64,000 bases of DNA from Megamerina dolium. Taxonomy: Eukaryota; Arthropoda; Insecta; Diptera; Megamerinidae. The DNA is taken from the NCBI GenBank assembly GCA_963854835.1, contig OY978527.1:34148540-34212539 (forward strand), read 5' to 3'. A program made the translations under genes and the position numbers. Under the pieces are notes generated by a model. The model did no database searches. It was not told the DNA's origin and saw only the letters and a program-made list of their open reading frames with translations. This document shows, one piece after another, positions 12,121 to 24,200 of this stretch (positions within the stretch are counted from its first letter, which is position 1; every line of letters starts with the position of its first letter).

Positions 12121-13026
12121 TTAAGGGGGTCTTCTACCTTGTGGCTTCATTTTTGACACTGTTTTTTGAATATTAGTTATAGGAAAACTAAAAACGCAAT
12201 CGAGGTGCGGTTTGTTGCATTCAACTTGTTTATTTAAATACATTTAACACTAATTTTACTGAAAATTTACTGTCTTCGATTTGACCGTGACTTGACCTTG
12301 AAGTGTCCCTTGCAAAAAACGCATACACAAATGGTTGACACGATTTAGCTCATGAAAATCGTCTGAAACAAAAAAACCAAAATGATTTAATTTTTTTATC
12401 ACCTTGGCTATCGTTTGACAGATGGCATTTTCAAAATTTGAAAATTTCGCAGAACAGGCAACTTTAAAAAAAAAAATTTTTTTTTTTAATGTTTTCGGGG
12501 TTAAAAACATCTGTAAAAATTGTTTAAATAAAAAAAATCTAAAAAGTATCTGTCAGACAATAGCCACATGTTTTTCACAAATTTTGATATATAATTTCAA
12601 TCAATCAATCAATTAGTTTTCGAGATATCATGTCAACCAGTTACAAAAACGCAACTTTTGGGAAATCGCATTTAAAGATATTCATGTATATAACAAGCGA
12701 GATGTTTCCGACGTTAAATTTTCTTTCAAACTGAATGGACCGAAAAGTTTATCATGCATAACAGAGATTACATAGATACAGATACATCAGGTATTCGATA
12801 GAACGTTAGATAACTTTAGAAAAACGCGATGGGCCAGCTTTTAGGTGGTCGCGAAGAGCGCTGCGATAAGAGCACGCGTAACTGTCTTCGACGGCTCGGA
12901 AAAACTCGAAATAATAAGATTTCAGTTATATCCTTTTAAGGGTATATTCCTAACACCTTCTGGGTTGGAAAATTGAAAAAAAAAAAATCGAATTTTTTGA
13001 ACCAACAAGGTAGAAGACCCCCTTAA
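12121..13026. mobile_element. TTAA-flanked inverted-repeat element (~900 bp)
   Basis: Perfect 22-bp inverted repeats beginning TTAAGGGGGTCTTCTACC lie at 12121-12142 and 13005-13026. TTAA at both outer edges is the target duplication of piggyBac-type elements, leaving 18-bp terminal repeats. A 12+12 A/T palindrome lies near 12467-12491. No transposase was found, so it looks non-autonomous. Superfamily assignment from TTAA alone is inference. Confidence 0.75.
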
Positions 13027-13249
13027 TGAAATTTCATAATAAATTTCCTCGAAATTCTAATTGTGCTACAGCAAATCTCCAAGGTAAGTATTTCTTTATT
13101 TCTTTGTCATTGTGAATTTTTTCAGAGAAAATTGGACAAAATCTGAATTATTTCCCATACTACGAACAAACATTGATCATGTACCGAAGGCTTCTGGGTA
13201 TTTTTTGCACAAAATTGCTGAATTCAAATGGACTTACTCCGGTCAAGTA

Positions 13250-13560
13250 AGGCCAATTGTGATGCTACAGGCGGGCTACCTCATTTAGCTTGGAAACCAA
13301 CCAGATCTTCGAATGAAATATAAAGTATTTACCTGCTGACAGTTCGATGAGGTCGGTCGGGTACTCACACAGGAGATGAGTTATGGACTCTGGCAGTAGT
13401 CAGGTTCTGTGATGCTTAGCTTAATTGCATGTCTCTCCATCAGGTAATGCCCCATAATAATTCCCACCAGCATACTAAAAACATGCTTAGCGTATGACGT
13501 TGGACCCTTCTTTGCTAGCTCGTCCGCGGTCCCGGTTTCTGGTATATCTTTATGCCCATA
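13250..13560 (-). pseudogene. LINE RNase H domain relic
   Basis: The minus-strand peptide contains GHKDIPETGTADELAKKG, the final motif of a LINE RNase H (WVPGHxDIxGNExADxLAKKG), then SMLVGIIMGHYLMERHAIKL, the conserved tail after it. Damage is visible (ETG for GNE, in-frame stops). Belongs with I/R1/LOA-type LINEs and probably the same family as 2160-2315. Confidence 0.65.
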
Positions 13561-13599
13561 CAACGTATATGTTGAATTGTTCGGACATCTCGTTAAAAG

Positions 13600-14320
13600 A
13601 TGTTGGGCAGTTATGGGCAGTTCGGGCAGAATTTAGCGTGCTTCGCCAGCTATCTCTGTCTTTGGATAGCTGGCGCCACATAGAAATTCCAAGCACTGTC
13701 AAGTTCTCTAGCACTTGGTATTTCCCTTTTCTGCCTTTTCTGCATCGTCCACCAACGGGTTCAGAATAAAACACCTTCTTAGCTGGAGCGTGCTCCTGTA
13801 TTCGTAGCCGCTGAATTTTAATGCGCTTTACTATGTCGGTGTCGGCATACAGCTCGTACAGTTCATGATTATACCTTATTCTATATTGGCTACGAACGCA
13901 AATGGGTGCATAGGTCTTGCCTAGGACTTTCCTCTCGAAAATTCCAAGCATTCTCTCATTTTCGAAGCTTCGGTGCCATATGTAGGGACAGGCATGATGA
14001 GAGACTTATAGAGTGTGGTTTTCGCTTCTCGAGAGAGGTCTCGACTTGTCAATTGCTTACTTAGCCCAAAGTGGCACCTGTTGGCAAGAGTAATCCTTCG
14101 CAATATATCAAGGCTGACATCATTACTGGTGTTAATACTGGTTTCAAGATGGACAATGTCCTTCACTACTTCAAAAGTGTAGTTATCAATAGTGCTGTCC
14201 AAGAGGTGGGAACTCTTTGTTTGTTGACACTAGGTGCTTCGTCTGTCCCTCGTTCACCGTAAGACCCATTCGGCGCTGACTACTCATTGTAAATTCCCTA
14301 ATAGCATTTACTTTGCGTAC
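13600..14320 (-). pseudogene. RTE-like LINE 3' fragment
   Basis: Reading on the minus strand: MSSQRRMGLTVNEGQTK, VDNYTFEVVKDIVHL, SNDVSLDILRRITLANRCHF, TTLYKSLIMPVPTYGTEA, then MLGIFERKVLGK and IDIVKRIKIQRLR-type sequence. This is the C-terminal part after the RT of an insect RTE-like element, also seen at 21.2, 37.8, 48.4, 56.7 and 60.5 kb. Frameshifts and a deletion around the HVERM segment make it dead. Confidence 0.75.
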
Positions 14321-16270
14321 ACAGCTCTACCGACAGTATCTTTATTTTAATGCTCCACTTCCACATTTTCTTAGAATTGACTTATTGCCATATACATGAT
14401 TACAAGTACATAGTCAAAAGCACTTTTCTAGGTTATACCATATAGAATATCGCATAAAATTGTTTAACATTGGAAACTTTATAAGCATAAAATTTATATC
14501 CTGTGGCGAACAACATGATTTTATTCAGACTGACCTTATAATATAAAGAGAGTAATAATCTAATGTGCTAGTCGACATTATTTGGTCAATTACCAAACGA
14601 TCTTATTAAATAGTCATTATTGCAACTTGGGCTTGGGATGTTATAGTGTAAGTATGTACTTACATCTTGTATCTAGTGTTTAATTTTTTAAGTTTATGTT
14701 CTATATACGAGTAATATATGAGTAAGTGAGTAACATCTATATTTAATGCATTCGATGAAGTGGCAATCAATGTCGGCATCAAATGCCAATGCTCCTTTTA
14801 TTTACTTGACTCGTTCGGTTAGCTTTTCTACAAAAACATAATTAAGATATTGCTTTATATTGTCATGGGACAGCAGCAGCAGCAGCAACAGCAACAGCAA
14901 CATTAAAAATGCGGCACTTTATCGTCTCCGAAGTGAATACTCAGCGAGTTAAGGCTTTTATGTTTTGTCACACAATTTATGTGCACAACATGTGACAGTT
15001 TACCATCGCGATTTTAAGAGTTTTTAATTTCGATTTTAACTCCAACCAAAGCCTGTGGAATGATACAAATATACTCTGCTATTTTTACAAGCTGCAAGAC
15101 ATTGGCTTAGAGTTTCTTGGATTATTTGATATTAATTCGCAATTTAATATGTTCAGGTACGATGACAGTTGGTATGTAGACAGTTGCTTAAGTCGTGCTA
15201 TTTAGTAGTAAATGGAGGTGTGTAATCGGCAACAAGGATAAGCAACTCATTAGTCATTTTTTTGCTGCTCTAAGTAATAACAATTTTTAGTGATGACTTA
15301 AATGAATTGCTTTCGCTCTGAATTTAATTTTATCTCAGTGTTCAATGGCATTGCGATGCTAAGATTAAGATTTTGTTATGGTTATCAATGGGTCCATGCC
15401 CATTTAAAGATATGCTAATGTGTTGACGATAGATACACGTGCGTAAATAAATATTAATGAATATGATTTTTGTTTAATTGCGTTTGAATAGTACTCGATG
15501 AAAAGATTTTTACGATGTCTCCGAGAGGCCAAAAGGAAATTAAGTTCGATATGTTGAAATTGAAGAAATACATTACTAATGGCTGATGGAAAATATTAAA
15601 GAAGGCAACGCTAACTAAGCCAACTAAATTTTCTTTATTATCTTTACAAGTATTATGTGGTTGTTGTAGTAACTTCAATTTCTGTCTTCTGTTGAGGACT
15701 AGCTTTGGCTTATACAAACGAGTCGTAACAGCTACCGCTTCAGCGTGGGAGCATTTGATAGCAGCAGCATCGCGTTGTTGTTCGTCAGACTTTGTATGTC
15801 GTTGTAGTAAATTGTCAGGTCATTCCTGATGTGTCGTGGTAGTGTGGGGAGTACCGTGAGAGAATCATTTGAGTGCGTGTCCATATGGCAGGCCAACAGA
15901 AGTTTTGAAACAGCAGCCTGTTATGTTGTTTTACCTTCAGCGGTCTTATCTCTTCATGCAGATGGTCTTCCTGTGTCATCAGGTGTCAGCACGTGCTGGT
16001 GTGGAGTGCTGATTTTTTAGTGCCTTGAAGTTTCATCCATTGCTTATCACTGATAGCTGGCGTTCAGACTGAAGCCACGTAGTTGAGCACCGATCTTAAA
16101 ATAGCTTTATATTTTACAAGGAGCGTTTCACTGTTTTAGCCCCAAGTGCTGCCAGCGAGCGCTTTTAGTACTTTGTTACGTTTACGCACATTATTATGCA
16201 TGTTGATAATAAGTAATTATGGGTGGTGTTTTGTGTTCTATAAAATAAAAAAATAAATATGTGGCACTTA
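14321..16270. other. Gene-free stretch with CAG/CAA microsatellite
   Basis: Non-coding. A (CAG)n/(CAACAG)n tract lies at about 14871-14901. The ORFs in 15.4-16.0 kb show no family features, and I do not call them. Confidence 0.45.
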
Positions 16271-16274
16271 AAGC

Positions 16275-16525
16275 CCCGAAGAGCTCATTGGCCGAGCTTC
16301 TCTTCCATTACTGTTGTGCATGTTAAATTTTAGACAGTATTAGAAGGGACCTACTTATTTTAGCCGGTTCCGAACGGCTGAACCCTTGTGACATTACTTT
16401 TTTTCTGAGATTTGTCACAGAGTTCTTTTAGAAGCTTTTTCGTTACAAGTTGCATCAGCCGGGTATTGAACCACGACCTACAGATCAGAAGGCGAACACA
16501 CTAACCACTGAGCTACGGCACCCAC
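16275..16525 (-). mobile_element. tRNA-derived SINE, copy A
   Basis: The minus-strand head is tRNA-like: box A TAGCTCAGTGG (complement of 16505-16515) and box B TGGTTCAATA (complement of 16464-16473), 30 bp apart as in a tRNA gene. A non-tRNA body follows and is shared with copies at 59.3-59.56, 42.64-42.77 and 36.66-36.75 kb (for example ATTAGAAGGGACCTACTTAT). It is not a functional tRNA, because the 3' half is not folded into an acceptor stem and a body follows. Confidence 0.8.
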
Positions 16526-16739
16526 ATTATGGCAATATTGCCATCTACAAAATATAAAAAATCGATAGTTTGCTTTGGACCAAGGCTTAGTTCAGCTTTA
16601 ACACCGTTTTCACAAAAATATAAGGATCTGATGCGGTCAGTCGTTCCATCTTCCACACCAGTTCATGGGTTTTCTTAGAAAACTGTGATTAAAAAGCATG
16701 CAGTAAAAAGGATTGCTTTTTTAATAGTCTTTAGTGTAA

Positions 16740-17155
16740 GATTTAATAATAATAATTTCAATTAACTCATTTAATATTCCGCAACTTGGAATGAGAGCCA
16801 TATTAAAAAGTGGCCATATTATTTCTCATCACAATATAATCCAAGTGTTAAATATGCACAGTTGTTTTAGGAAGAATACTACCGAAGTTATAATAGTTTA
16901 AATTTAAAACAAATTTAGGCATTTTGTTATGGAGCTGCTATAAACAGTAGGCGCAGCTCAGCCATTTCTTGAGTTATAGCAAGTTAAACATTTTAGAGCT
17001 CTGGGGTTAATCTCTTTCATTGAAGTAATTGCAGGAACCAGCCAGGTAACTGACAAACTGACGAACGGACGGGCCAACGAACACACACATTGAGAGGGTT
17101 ACAATCATCTAACCGAAATGAATATGCCATGCACTCTAGCATGGTATAAAAACGA
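16740..17155 (+). mobile_element. DINE/Helitron-like repeat relic
   Basis: Shares with the long element at 28.6-30.2 kb the ATGGAGCTGCTATAAACAGT-type unit, GAACCAGCCAGGTAACTGAC, a degenerate ACGGACGG tract, and the ending ACCGAAATGAATATGCCATG...GGTATAAAA. It lacks the tandem array. Confidence 0.6.
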
Positions 17156-18039
17156 TATGTTATCGGTTGTAACAGATATTTGTGTGCTGTGTGTATATAT
17201 GCATGAATGCATACACCTGTGTAAAATCGTTTTTAAACAGTCATGTACTATGCTATATATTCACTGATTCAACTAATGCATGAAAACTCAATCAGTACTA
17301 ATCTTAAAACACAATGTCAAGTTCATCGATAACTTCATATCGATTTTTTTTTGTTACATGGCATTCTTGTACTTATTGCATGTGCTTATGTAAACCAATG
17401 AAAAAGGACTATCATACAAAAAGACCACAATTTCGATAGGAAGGAAGGATTCTTTTTATGTACCTGACACATATCCCTATATACATATTTATATGCTCTT
17501 CGGTTTAATACTGATATCAGCAATGCGTGCAATATTATCGCATGCAATGAAGAACAACTTTATGATTTAATTAAAAGGATATCCGTGTAAATAGATAGAC
17601 ACATTGTATTCATATATGATAATAGCGCATTGCATTAAGATATTTATAAACAATTTTCTCTTTTAGGTTTTAGTAAAAAAAAAAAAAAACACAAAAAGAT
17701 AAGTTCAGTAATTCAAAGTGTTTCATAGAATTAATCTTAAGGACTTCTTGTTTTTGCCTTTTGTATTCAGTTTTTTGTTGAAGTTGAATTGCTAATAGAG
17801 TTATTTGATGTGGTTCGCTTTTTAGTGAGTTTCGTATGAAGAATATAATAAAATAAGAATATAATATAACCAATAGAAATATCTATCAAATTTAAGAAAT
17901 CACGTTTTCATAGTTAAATGCCACGTATAATATTCCACAAGTTTTAAATGCAGCCAATAGTTCCTTTTTACGACTTAAAGCAACGAGTACTCGATTCGAT
18001 TCGGACGGTATTACGTTTTCCTTTTACATATTTACTATT
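17156..18039. other. Gene-free stretch
   Basis: AT-rich non-coding DNA; an A15-type run near 17675. Nothing recognised. Confidence 0.45.
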
Positions 18040-18340
18040 TATTGAATTTTTATATTTCCGAAACTTACAATAAGCATTCAAATCGTACAAACTGAATTAA
18101 AATTATGTGATATCCCCAGTTTTCCATCACAACTAATAATAGTCGATGGCCTGTGCTCAGCAACATTTGCCTAGGAACATATGTCTAGCAGTAGTGTGAA
18201 GGTTACATGCACGCTCTTTGATTAATTGACTTTATACGACATTTTGCTATCCAGATAAAATCCAGAGAATCAAGATGAAAGTGCACTAGTTTGGTAGATT
18301 CTAAGGGGTTTGAGTGAAAGCACAATATTGCCATTATTGT
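18040..18340 (-). mobile_element. Internally deleted fragment of the Jockey-clade LINE family
   Basis: Matches two separate parts of the full LINE at 49-53 kb: its 3' end (ATGTGATATCCCC..., then GCTCAGCAACATTTGCCTAG) and, joined directly to it, the segment GTGAAGGTTACATGCACGCT. In the full copy these are about 450 bp apart. Older and more diverged than the full copy, same orientation. Confidence 0.75.
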
Positions 18341-20285
18341 TCGAAAGTTTATTCGATTTCAATGTATAATACAATGTACTTTTTGTATACAGATTTTTGC
18401 TCCAAAAGTACTAGGTACTTCCTAATCAAGAGAGGTACATAGATTGACATAAGAAACGGTTGCACATTACACACCACATCCCTTTCCGATCTCTTGAACC
18501 GAGTAATGGTGATATAAGACACATACAACCCAGTCAGCTAGTCAAGTTACTAACTCAACGGGTGAACATCGATTTATGTGAGATTGGGAGAGAATCCAGT
18601 GCCCGTGCCAGAGCACAAAATGTACGGCAACGTGGTAGTCAAACCACAAGAGGATTTACCTCCATCTCATCACAATTTTTTTTACAGTGGATTAAAGTCT
18701 CAATATTTTGGTGAAAAAAATTCCTGCCTTCAGAGACCTCTAGTAAATTTTAATGGGCAATTTTTTGTATCACATTTAAACCCCTTAACTCCCATCTGCA
18801 TGGGTCTTTTTGACCGTCTTTATAATAAGTTTCAGAAAAGTTGATAAACAAAAATTGCACTTAGAGAGTTATCATGTTCTACAGAAAATTTAGGTAGAAA
18901 ATTTTACTAGGCGTCAACGATGGCGAAAAATCTAAATTATTACACTGTGTAATTGAAATATAATTTTTCTATTATTTTTCACGAACTCCAGAGGCATAAT
19001 ACTTCGGAAAACAACCGTCAAATTGTGGCGCAAAAGGAATCAGAATCATGCCTTCCACATTCGCATCGATATAATAATTGCCAACAGTGAGTCTCTTAAT
19101 CCTCTGGCGACCCCTTGGGAACTGCAGAGCTCCAACATTGTGTAAAGAAAATAATAAACATTTCTTTGCATTTGCTTATTCATACATTATTCTTTATTTC
19201 TTATTTTCTTTGGTGTCCTTGAAAAGTTGTTCGTGTGTATTGAAACAAGAAATTCCAGCAATGTGGTGTGGTTTTCCTTTCTTCACATCTCCGTGCATAC
19301 AAGTGTAATACTTACATTGCAATATGTAATTTAAGGGCGTTGAAAAATTGAAATTGAAAGTTTGAAAATCCTGTTTAGTTAGTTAGTTACCACATAAAGG
19401 ATATTTAACAGTTAGCGAATCGAAAAAATATATCGTGCTACACGCAATGGACACGTATGCGAGCATGTGCCGCATGATGTATGTAGTACATCTGCAAACT
19501 GGTACACATATATCTATATACTCGTACATATATTTTAGTTAAGCAATGTGACAATTTTTTTTAAAACAAAAATTTTAATAAATCATGCATAATTTAGTTT
19601 ACGCTGTCATATGCATGTACATTGTATTGTACACGTTCCATGCATTATTATACTTACAATATTCATATGGTAAGTACATATGTTTGTACTCGTACATGCA
19701 CGTGGCAATAAGAGAGCAACGAAATGAAGACCAGATGAAATTCTTGTTTCGCAAGTAGATATGCATGCATATGTGTATGTGTATGTGTTAATTACCAATA
19801 AGACGTTCAGTGATAATAATAATGACAACAGCAGCAAGCACTGCAACAAAATGTTGCGATTACTTGAGTGATATGATGTATATAGTTTTAGCAATTTGTC
19901 TTGAAGGCAAAAATTAAAATCGCTTTCGTTTAATTGGAGCACACTTTTATATATATTCCTCACATATGGTAGAAATTGCGAGCAGCATACCCTTTAGGCA
20001 AATGCTTTGTTAAAGGCCTTTTGGTGAAATTAATATTGAACTACTTGTGTTTGTAAGCTTGATATTTAATTTTGATTTTATTTGGTCCGGTCATTTCAAT
20101 GTTATTTTGTGGCAGTATACTTACTTGATGATTCTTTGGTTTTTGAATTATGAAGTGTTTGTGTGGAGATGTGTGTCAGTGCTCTCAGTTGAGGTCAGCG
20201 GTGTTAAAGAGTACACATGTTTATATAAATATTTTAGTGTTAAAAACCAGTTTGTATCTCTGGTTATTTTTTTATTATTGTAAAA
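18341..20285. other. Gene-free stretch
   Basis: Non-coding DNA with CA/TA-rich microsatellite patches (19.5, 19.66-19.8 kb). ORFs at 18.46-18.84 and 19.6-19.96 kb have low-complexity or unrecognised translations; I see no gene. Confidence 0.4.
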
Positions 20286-20289
20286 TAAT

Positions 20290-20610
20290 ACAGTGTCTTT
20301 CAACGAGAGGTGTCATTTTAAATTTAAAAAAAATCGTAATATTTTTGTGAAAAGAGGTGATAATTTTATTTTAATCCAAAGTAAAAACTTTGAGGTTAGT
20401 AATGAAACACAATATCTGCCAAATGTCCGCTGCGATCGCATAATTGCGGCTGCATCTCGCGAATAATACCGCTAGTATTGTCTTTGATTGTTTCAGTATT
20501 TGTTGGAGCGTTGGATTAGATTTTATCTTTAACATACCTCTAAAGAAAAAGGTCTGAATGTGTTAGGTCGCAAGATTTTGCCGGCCACTCAAGTCTCCAT
20601 TTAGAGATAT
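20290..20610 (-). pseudogene. C-terminal relic of an IS630/Tc1/mariner-type transposase
   Basis: The minus strand reads, in shifting frames, LTHSDFFLWRYVKDKIYSNAP, then GIIREMQPQLCDRSGHLADIVFH. This is the DxxLWGYxKDxVY block and tail of an ITm transposase family common in insects, whose first catalytic part lies at 21.9-22.4 kb. The two pieces are separated by later repeats. Confidence 0.55.
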
Positions 20611-20779
20611 CACATACCCAGGAAATTTTTCACACAATAGCGCCATTGAGTCACCGGCTGTATGGCATGTGGCTCTGCATGGCATCACTGTGCCTCATAG
20701 ATGTTTTGGAAAAAATCTAGAAGGAGTTAACTTAGGGTTTTAATATTTTGTATGTAAACTTTATGTACAGAAGTCTAGA

Positions 20780-21060
20780 AAAATGCGAAAAATGGGCATA
20801 ATAGGCTTATTTTCAAGCATGCCTCACATACAAGCAAAACCTCAAAATCGCATTAAAATACTATAAAAAGTATATTAGTATATTACTCCGAAATTTTGTC
20901 CATAACTTTATAATAATATCATAAATGAGCACCGCAAAAATCGGCGCAATCGGTTTATTTTAAAGCACGCCTCCCATACAAAGCTAACGTCAAAATCGCG
21001 GTAGAAATGTCATAAAAAGCGTATCGAAGAGTATATGACTCCGAAATTTTGTCCGTTTGT
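20780..21060 (-). repeat. ~153-bp tandem duplication related to the DINE-like array
   Basis: Two units each end in CCGAAATTTTGTCC (20888 and 21041, period 153). Each carries GCACGCCTCCCATACAAAGC or a close variant, the reverse complement of the GTATGGGAG...GGCGTG unit repeated at 28.7-29.7 kb. It splits the transposase relic at 20.3-22.4 kb. Confidence 0.55.
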
Positions 21061-21227
21061 TTTTTTTTTGACTGTAAATAAATTTTAAGTATTGCATTAT
21101 TACATAATACGTAACTTTGATAAATAAGTAATTATCATTAGCATATGAAGGTAGGAATAAATACCTTATTTTCCATACTTTATAATTAAATTAATTTTTA
21201 TCGAAAATAAGGTCAGTAAACTTAAAG

Positions 21228-21635
21228 TAGCGAATGCTTGGAGTTTTCGAGAGAAAAGTCCTACGCAAGATCTTTGGACCTATTTGCGTTGGTGGCGAGT
21301 ACCGATTAAGGTACAATCATGAGCCGTATGAGCTGTATGCCGATATTGACATAGTAAAGTGCATCAAAATCCAGCGGCTACGCTGGCTAGGTCATGTCGA
21401 GCGAATGGAAAAACACGCTCTAGCTAAGAAGGTGTTATATTCGGAACCCGCTGGAGGACGACGCAGAAGAGGAAGACCTAAACTCCGGTGGAAAGACCAA
21501 GTACTGGAGAACCTGACGGCGCTTGGAAGTTCTAACTGGCGCCAGATAGCGAAGAACAGAGATGGCTGGCGAAGCATGTTATATTCGGCCTAAATCGATA
21601 TTCGGTTGTTATGGCCGCATAAATAAGTAAGTAAG
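21228..21635 (+). pseudogene. RTE-like LINE 3' end, 5'-truncated
   Basis: The best preserved tail of the family: MLGVFERKVLRKIFGPICVG, YNHEPYELYADIDIVKCIKI, RLRWLGHVERM and WRQIAKNRDGWRSMLYSA, then a stop. The DNA ends in TAAGTAAGTAAG (21624-21635), the short tandem tail expected of RTE-type retrotransposition. 360 bp of uninterrupted frame; a dead-on-arrival insertion. Confidence 0.85.
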
Positions 21636-21929
21636 CTTAAAGTAAAAGATATCTGTGACAAAGCTCAGAAAAAGTGATCTCACAAGGGTCCTGTCGTTCC
21701 GAAACTGCTAAAAGAGACCTACCCTTCTAACACTGTAAATAATTTAACACGCACAACAGTAATGGAAGAGAAGCACGTCCACATATATATGGCTACATAA
21801 ACGTTGTCCACGTTTATAGCAGAAATTGCAGGCCAAGAAAAGTCAGTCAACATCGCCCGGTTACGCAACCCGTACACCGAAACGGTCGCACCAACATCAT
21901 TTTAAAAAAAAATAAGGCTGCCGCTCTAA

Positions 21930-22430
21930 AAACCGCACCAAACTGTCACTCGTTGTGGATGGAGAGGTTGTTCGAACATTTGTCTTGGGTTTCTGAAGCC
22001 CCAGAAGTGACAGTTTTGCTTATTCACGTACCCTGGCAGATGAAAATGTGCCTCATCACTCAGAATAATTTTGTTTGAGAAATCATGATCTTTTTCATGC
22101 ATTTCCAGAACCCAATCAGCGAATGTAAGGCGTTTTTCATGGCCTAAAGGCTTTAATTCTTGTGTCAAGTGCACCTTCTAAGCATATAGGCCAAAACCTT
22201 TGTACAAAATACGGTGCAAAGTATCTTTGGATAATCCCAATTCCTGTGTTCGTCTCGAAATGAACAAACCTGGATTTTCAGCCATACTCTACAGCTACAG
22301 CTGTGATATTCAGTTGACCCAGCTGGACGAGCTGGAGCCTTTACAACACTAACTTGTCCGAGACGTTCGAATTTATGGATTAATTTCACTATAGCTATGC
22401 GAGTAACCGCTTGATGATTCACAAAAATAG
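21930..22430 (-). pseudogene. N-terminal and first catalytic part of an ITm-type transposase
   Basis: Two minus-strand frames: the first has an HTH-like segment (AIVKLIHKFERLGQVSVVKA). The second has LTFADWVLEMHEKD and IILSDEAHFHLPGYVNKQNC, then PLHPQRVTVWCGF. LSDEAHF contains the first catalytic Asp, and VTVWCGF is the strand before the next block. The frame breaks between them, and the remainder lies at 20.3-20.6 kb. Confidence 0.7.
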
Positions 22431-23560
22431 TACGAACTTTACGAATCCCGTTCGCTATATTTTCACCGTTTTTTCGGAATCGAATACCGAGTGGTTTAAT
22501 ATAAAGCCGAATCTCATTTATTCATCCGTTCCAAAATGTTTTCCTGAACATACCTATTTGCTCCCAACCTCAAACTGGCGTATTCAACCAAGTTCCATTA
22601 TTAATAACCTTCATACATCACTATCCAATAGCTATTGCACATACATACGTATTTGGCTTGACTAATTACTTGTAAATCATTCAAAAAAGTTCAAAAATAT
22701 ACACAGTAGTGATGATAGTGATGATGAAGATTATTGCTGATGTTCAGCGGTAAATGGTCGGTGGTCATGCTTTAATGAATAATTATAAACGACCACCAGC
22801 CAACTGCTGACAACAGCTTTACAGTCGAATGATTGATGTATAAACATTTTGCTTTCAACAAGTTGAAGTTAAAAAACAACAAAAAAGTAGTATCAATAGC
22901 AAACAAGTTGAAATTAATATAAGAGTGAATAATTGCTAGACACATTTCTCATATACAATGAATCCTGCAGCAGCACCAAGTATACGATACAACTATTTTC
23001 TATATGTGCTACATTTGTTGTTGCTTTTAATATGGTGTGTTGGTGTGTTTTATGTAAAATAATCCAGACGACGTAGCACCAATTAAGAGCTACAGAAGCA
23101 ACAGCCAATTATTAAATATATCATAACAGATACTATTTCAAGGAACAATCTCTTCAATTGGTGTAGCTAACTACTCCCTGTTTGTGCAACATCGATTCAA
23201 ATATTCCATTGCCTATTATGATGATGATGTTTTCCTCTCTTAGAAGAAACTTTAATTTATTATTTCTACCTGCTTTTGGTAAAAATATTGATTTTATATA
23301 TTCTAGTCAGAAAGTGGAAAAAATGCAAGTGTCCAAAATGTGATATATCGTTGATAATTAGTAATTTTGAGTACTGTACATCTTTCTCAGATTTTTTCAA
23401 CGATATATCACACGTTGGAATCGTGTTATAAATAAAAGATTTATGAAGAAAACTCGATTTGGACGGTATTTAGGACGAAAATTGTTATGACCTTAAAATC
23501 TCCTCAAGTAAGCTTTCAAACTATGGCGGGTAATTTGCAGTTTAGGGTTTCTGTAACACA
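22431..23560. other. Gene-free stretch with a 16-bp hairpin
   Basis: Non-coding. A perfect inverted repeat TGTGATATATCGTTGA (23339-23354) pairs with its complement at 23397-23412 across a 42-bp loop. No gene seen. Confidence 0.45.
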
Positions 23561-23569
23561 CAAGGACGT

Positions 23570-24200
23570 CAATCATTGGACCTTCGCAACGGAATTCCGG
23601 TGCATGGCTTTATGGAGAGTCGTCCCCTAGATGAGGGGCGCATAAAATAATATAGAGCGCACCATCGTTATGTAAAGCCAATATACGGAACTGGGTCTCA
23701 TTCCTCATTCCTCAGGCCACAGTCTGTGGCTTATTTGCTAAATATGTCAAGGGAATGACCTCACTACGTTACATGACTTAAGATGTAACCGTAATTACCA
23801 AACCAACTATAGCGAGATCGTTTGCATATGTTACTGTTTTATGTTTTACTGAGTTCTCCACAGAAAGCAGTAATTCGTTAATTTCAAGTACTCGCAGTTA
23901 GGGCAAAGGACACTTTTTGCGGAGCCTCACTGTGGGCATGTCTTTGGTCAACGATTCAACATAGCGCCTACAAGTATCTTAAGGAATTATTCACGTCTAA
24001 ATTGAAGAGAGCTTCGATAATAACTCCGGAAATAATATTATTGAAGTCACCTGCAATGTCAATAAAGACAACCATTTTGTAGTTTCTTAAGTTCAAGGAC
24101 TTTTGCTTATGACAAGGAGTGCAAGGCAGTCTCAACAGATTGACGTCGCAATAAGCATCTGTTTGAAACGATTTTTTGTCAAATGTGAATGTCGATCAAT
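23570..24200 (-). pseudogene. Decayed LINE reverse transcriptase
   Basis: In changing minus-strand frames: KMVVFIDIAGDFNNI near 24.05-24.08 kb (the DIxxAFDNV block with the first catalytic Asp) and TYANDLAIVG near 23.83 kb (a YADDLAI box with one Asp changed to Asn). Order and spacing fit a non-LTR RT. Many stops; a separate, older relic from the LINE at 49-53 kb. Confidence 0.5.

Noticed and set aside
16464..16515. Possible tRNA gene (box A and B on the minus strand)
   Set aside because: No acceptor stem can be formed and a repeated body follows; copies elsewhere show a SINE.
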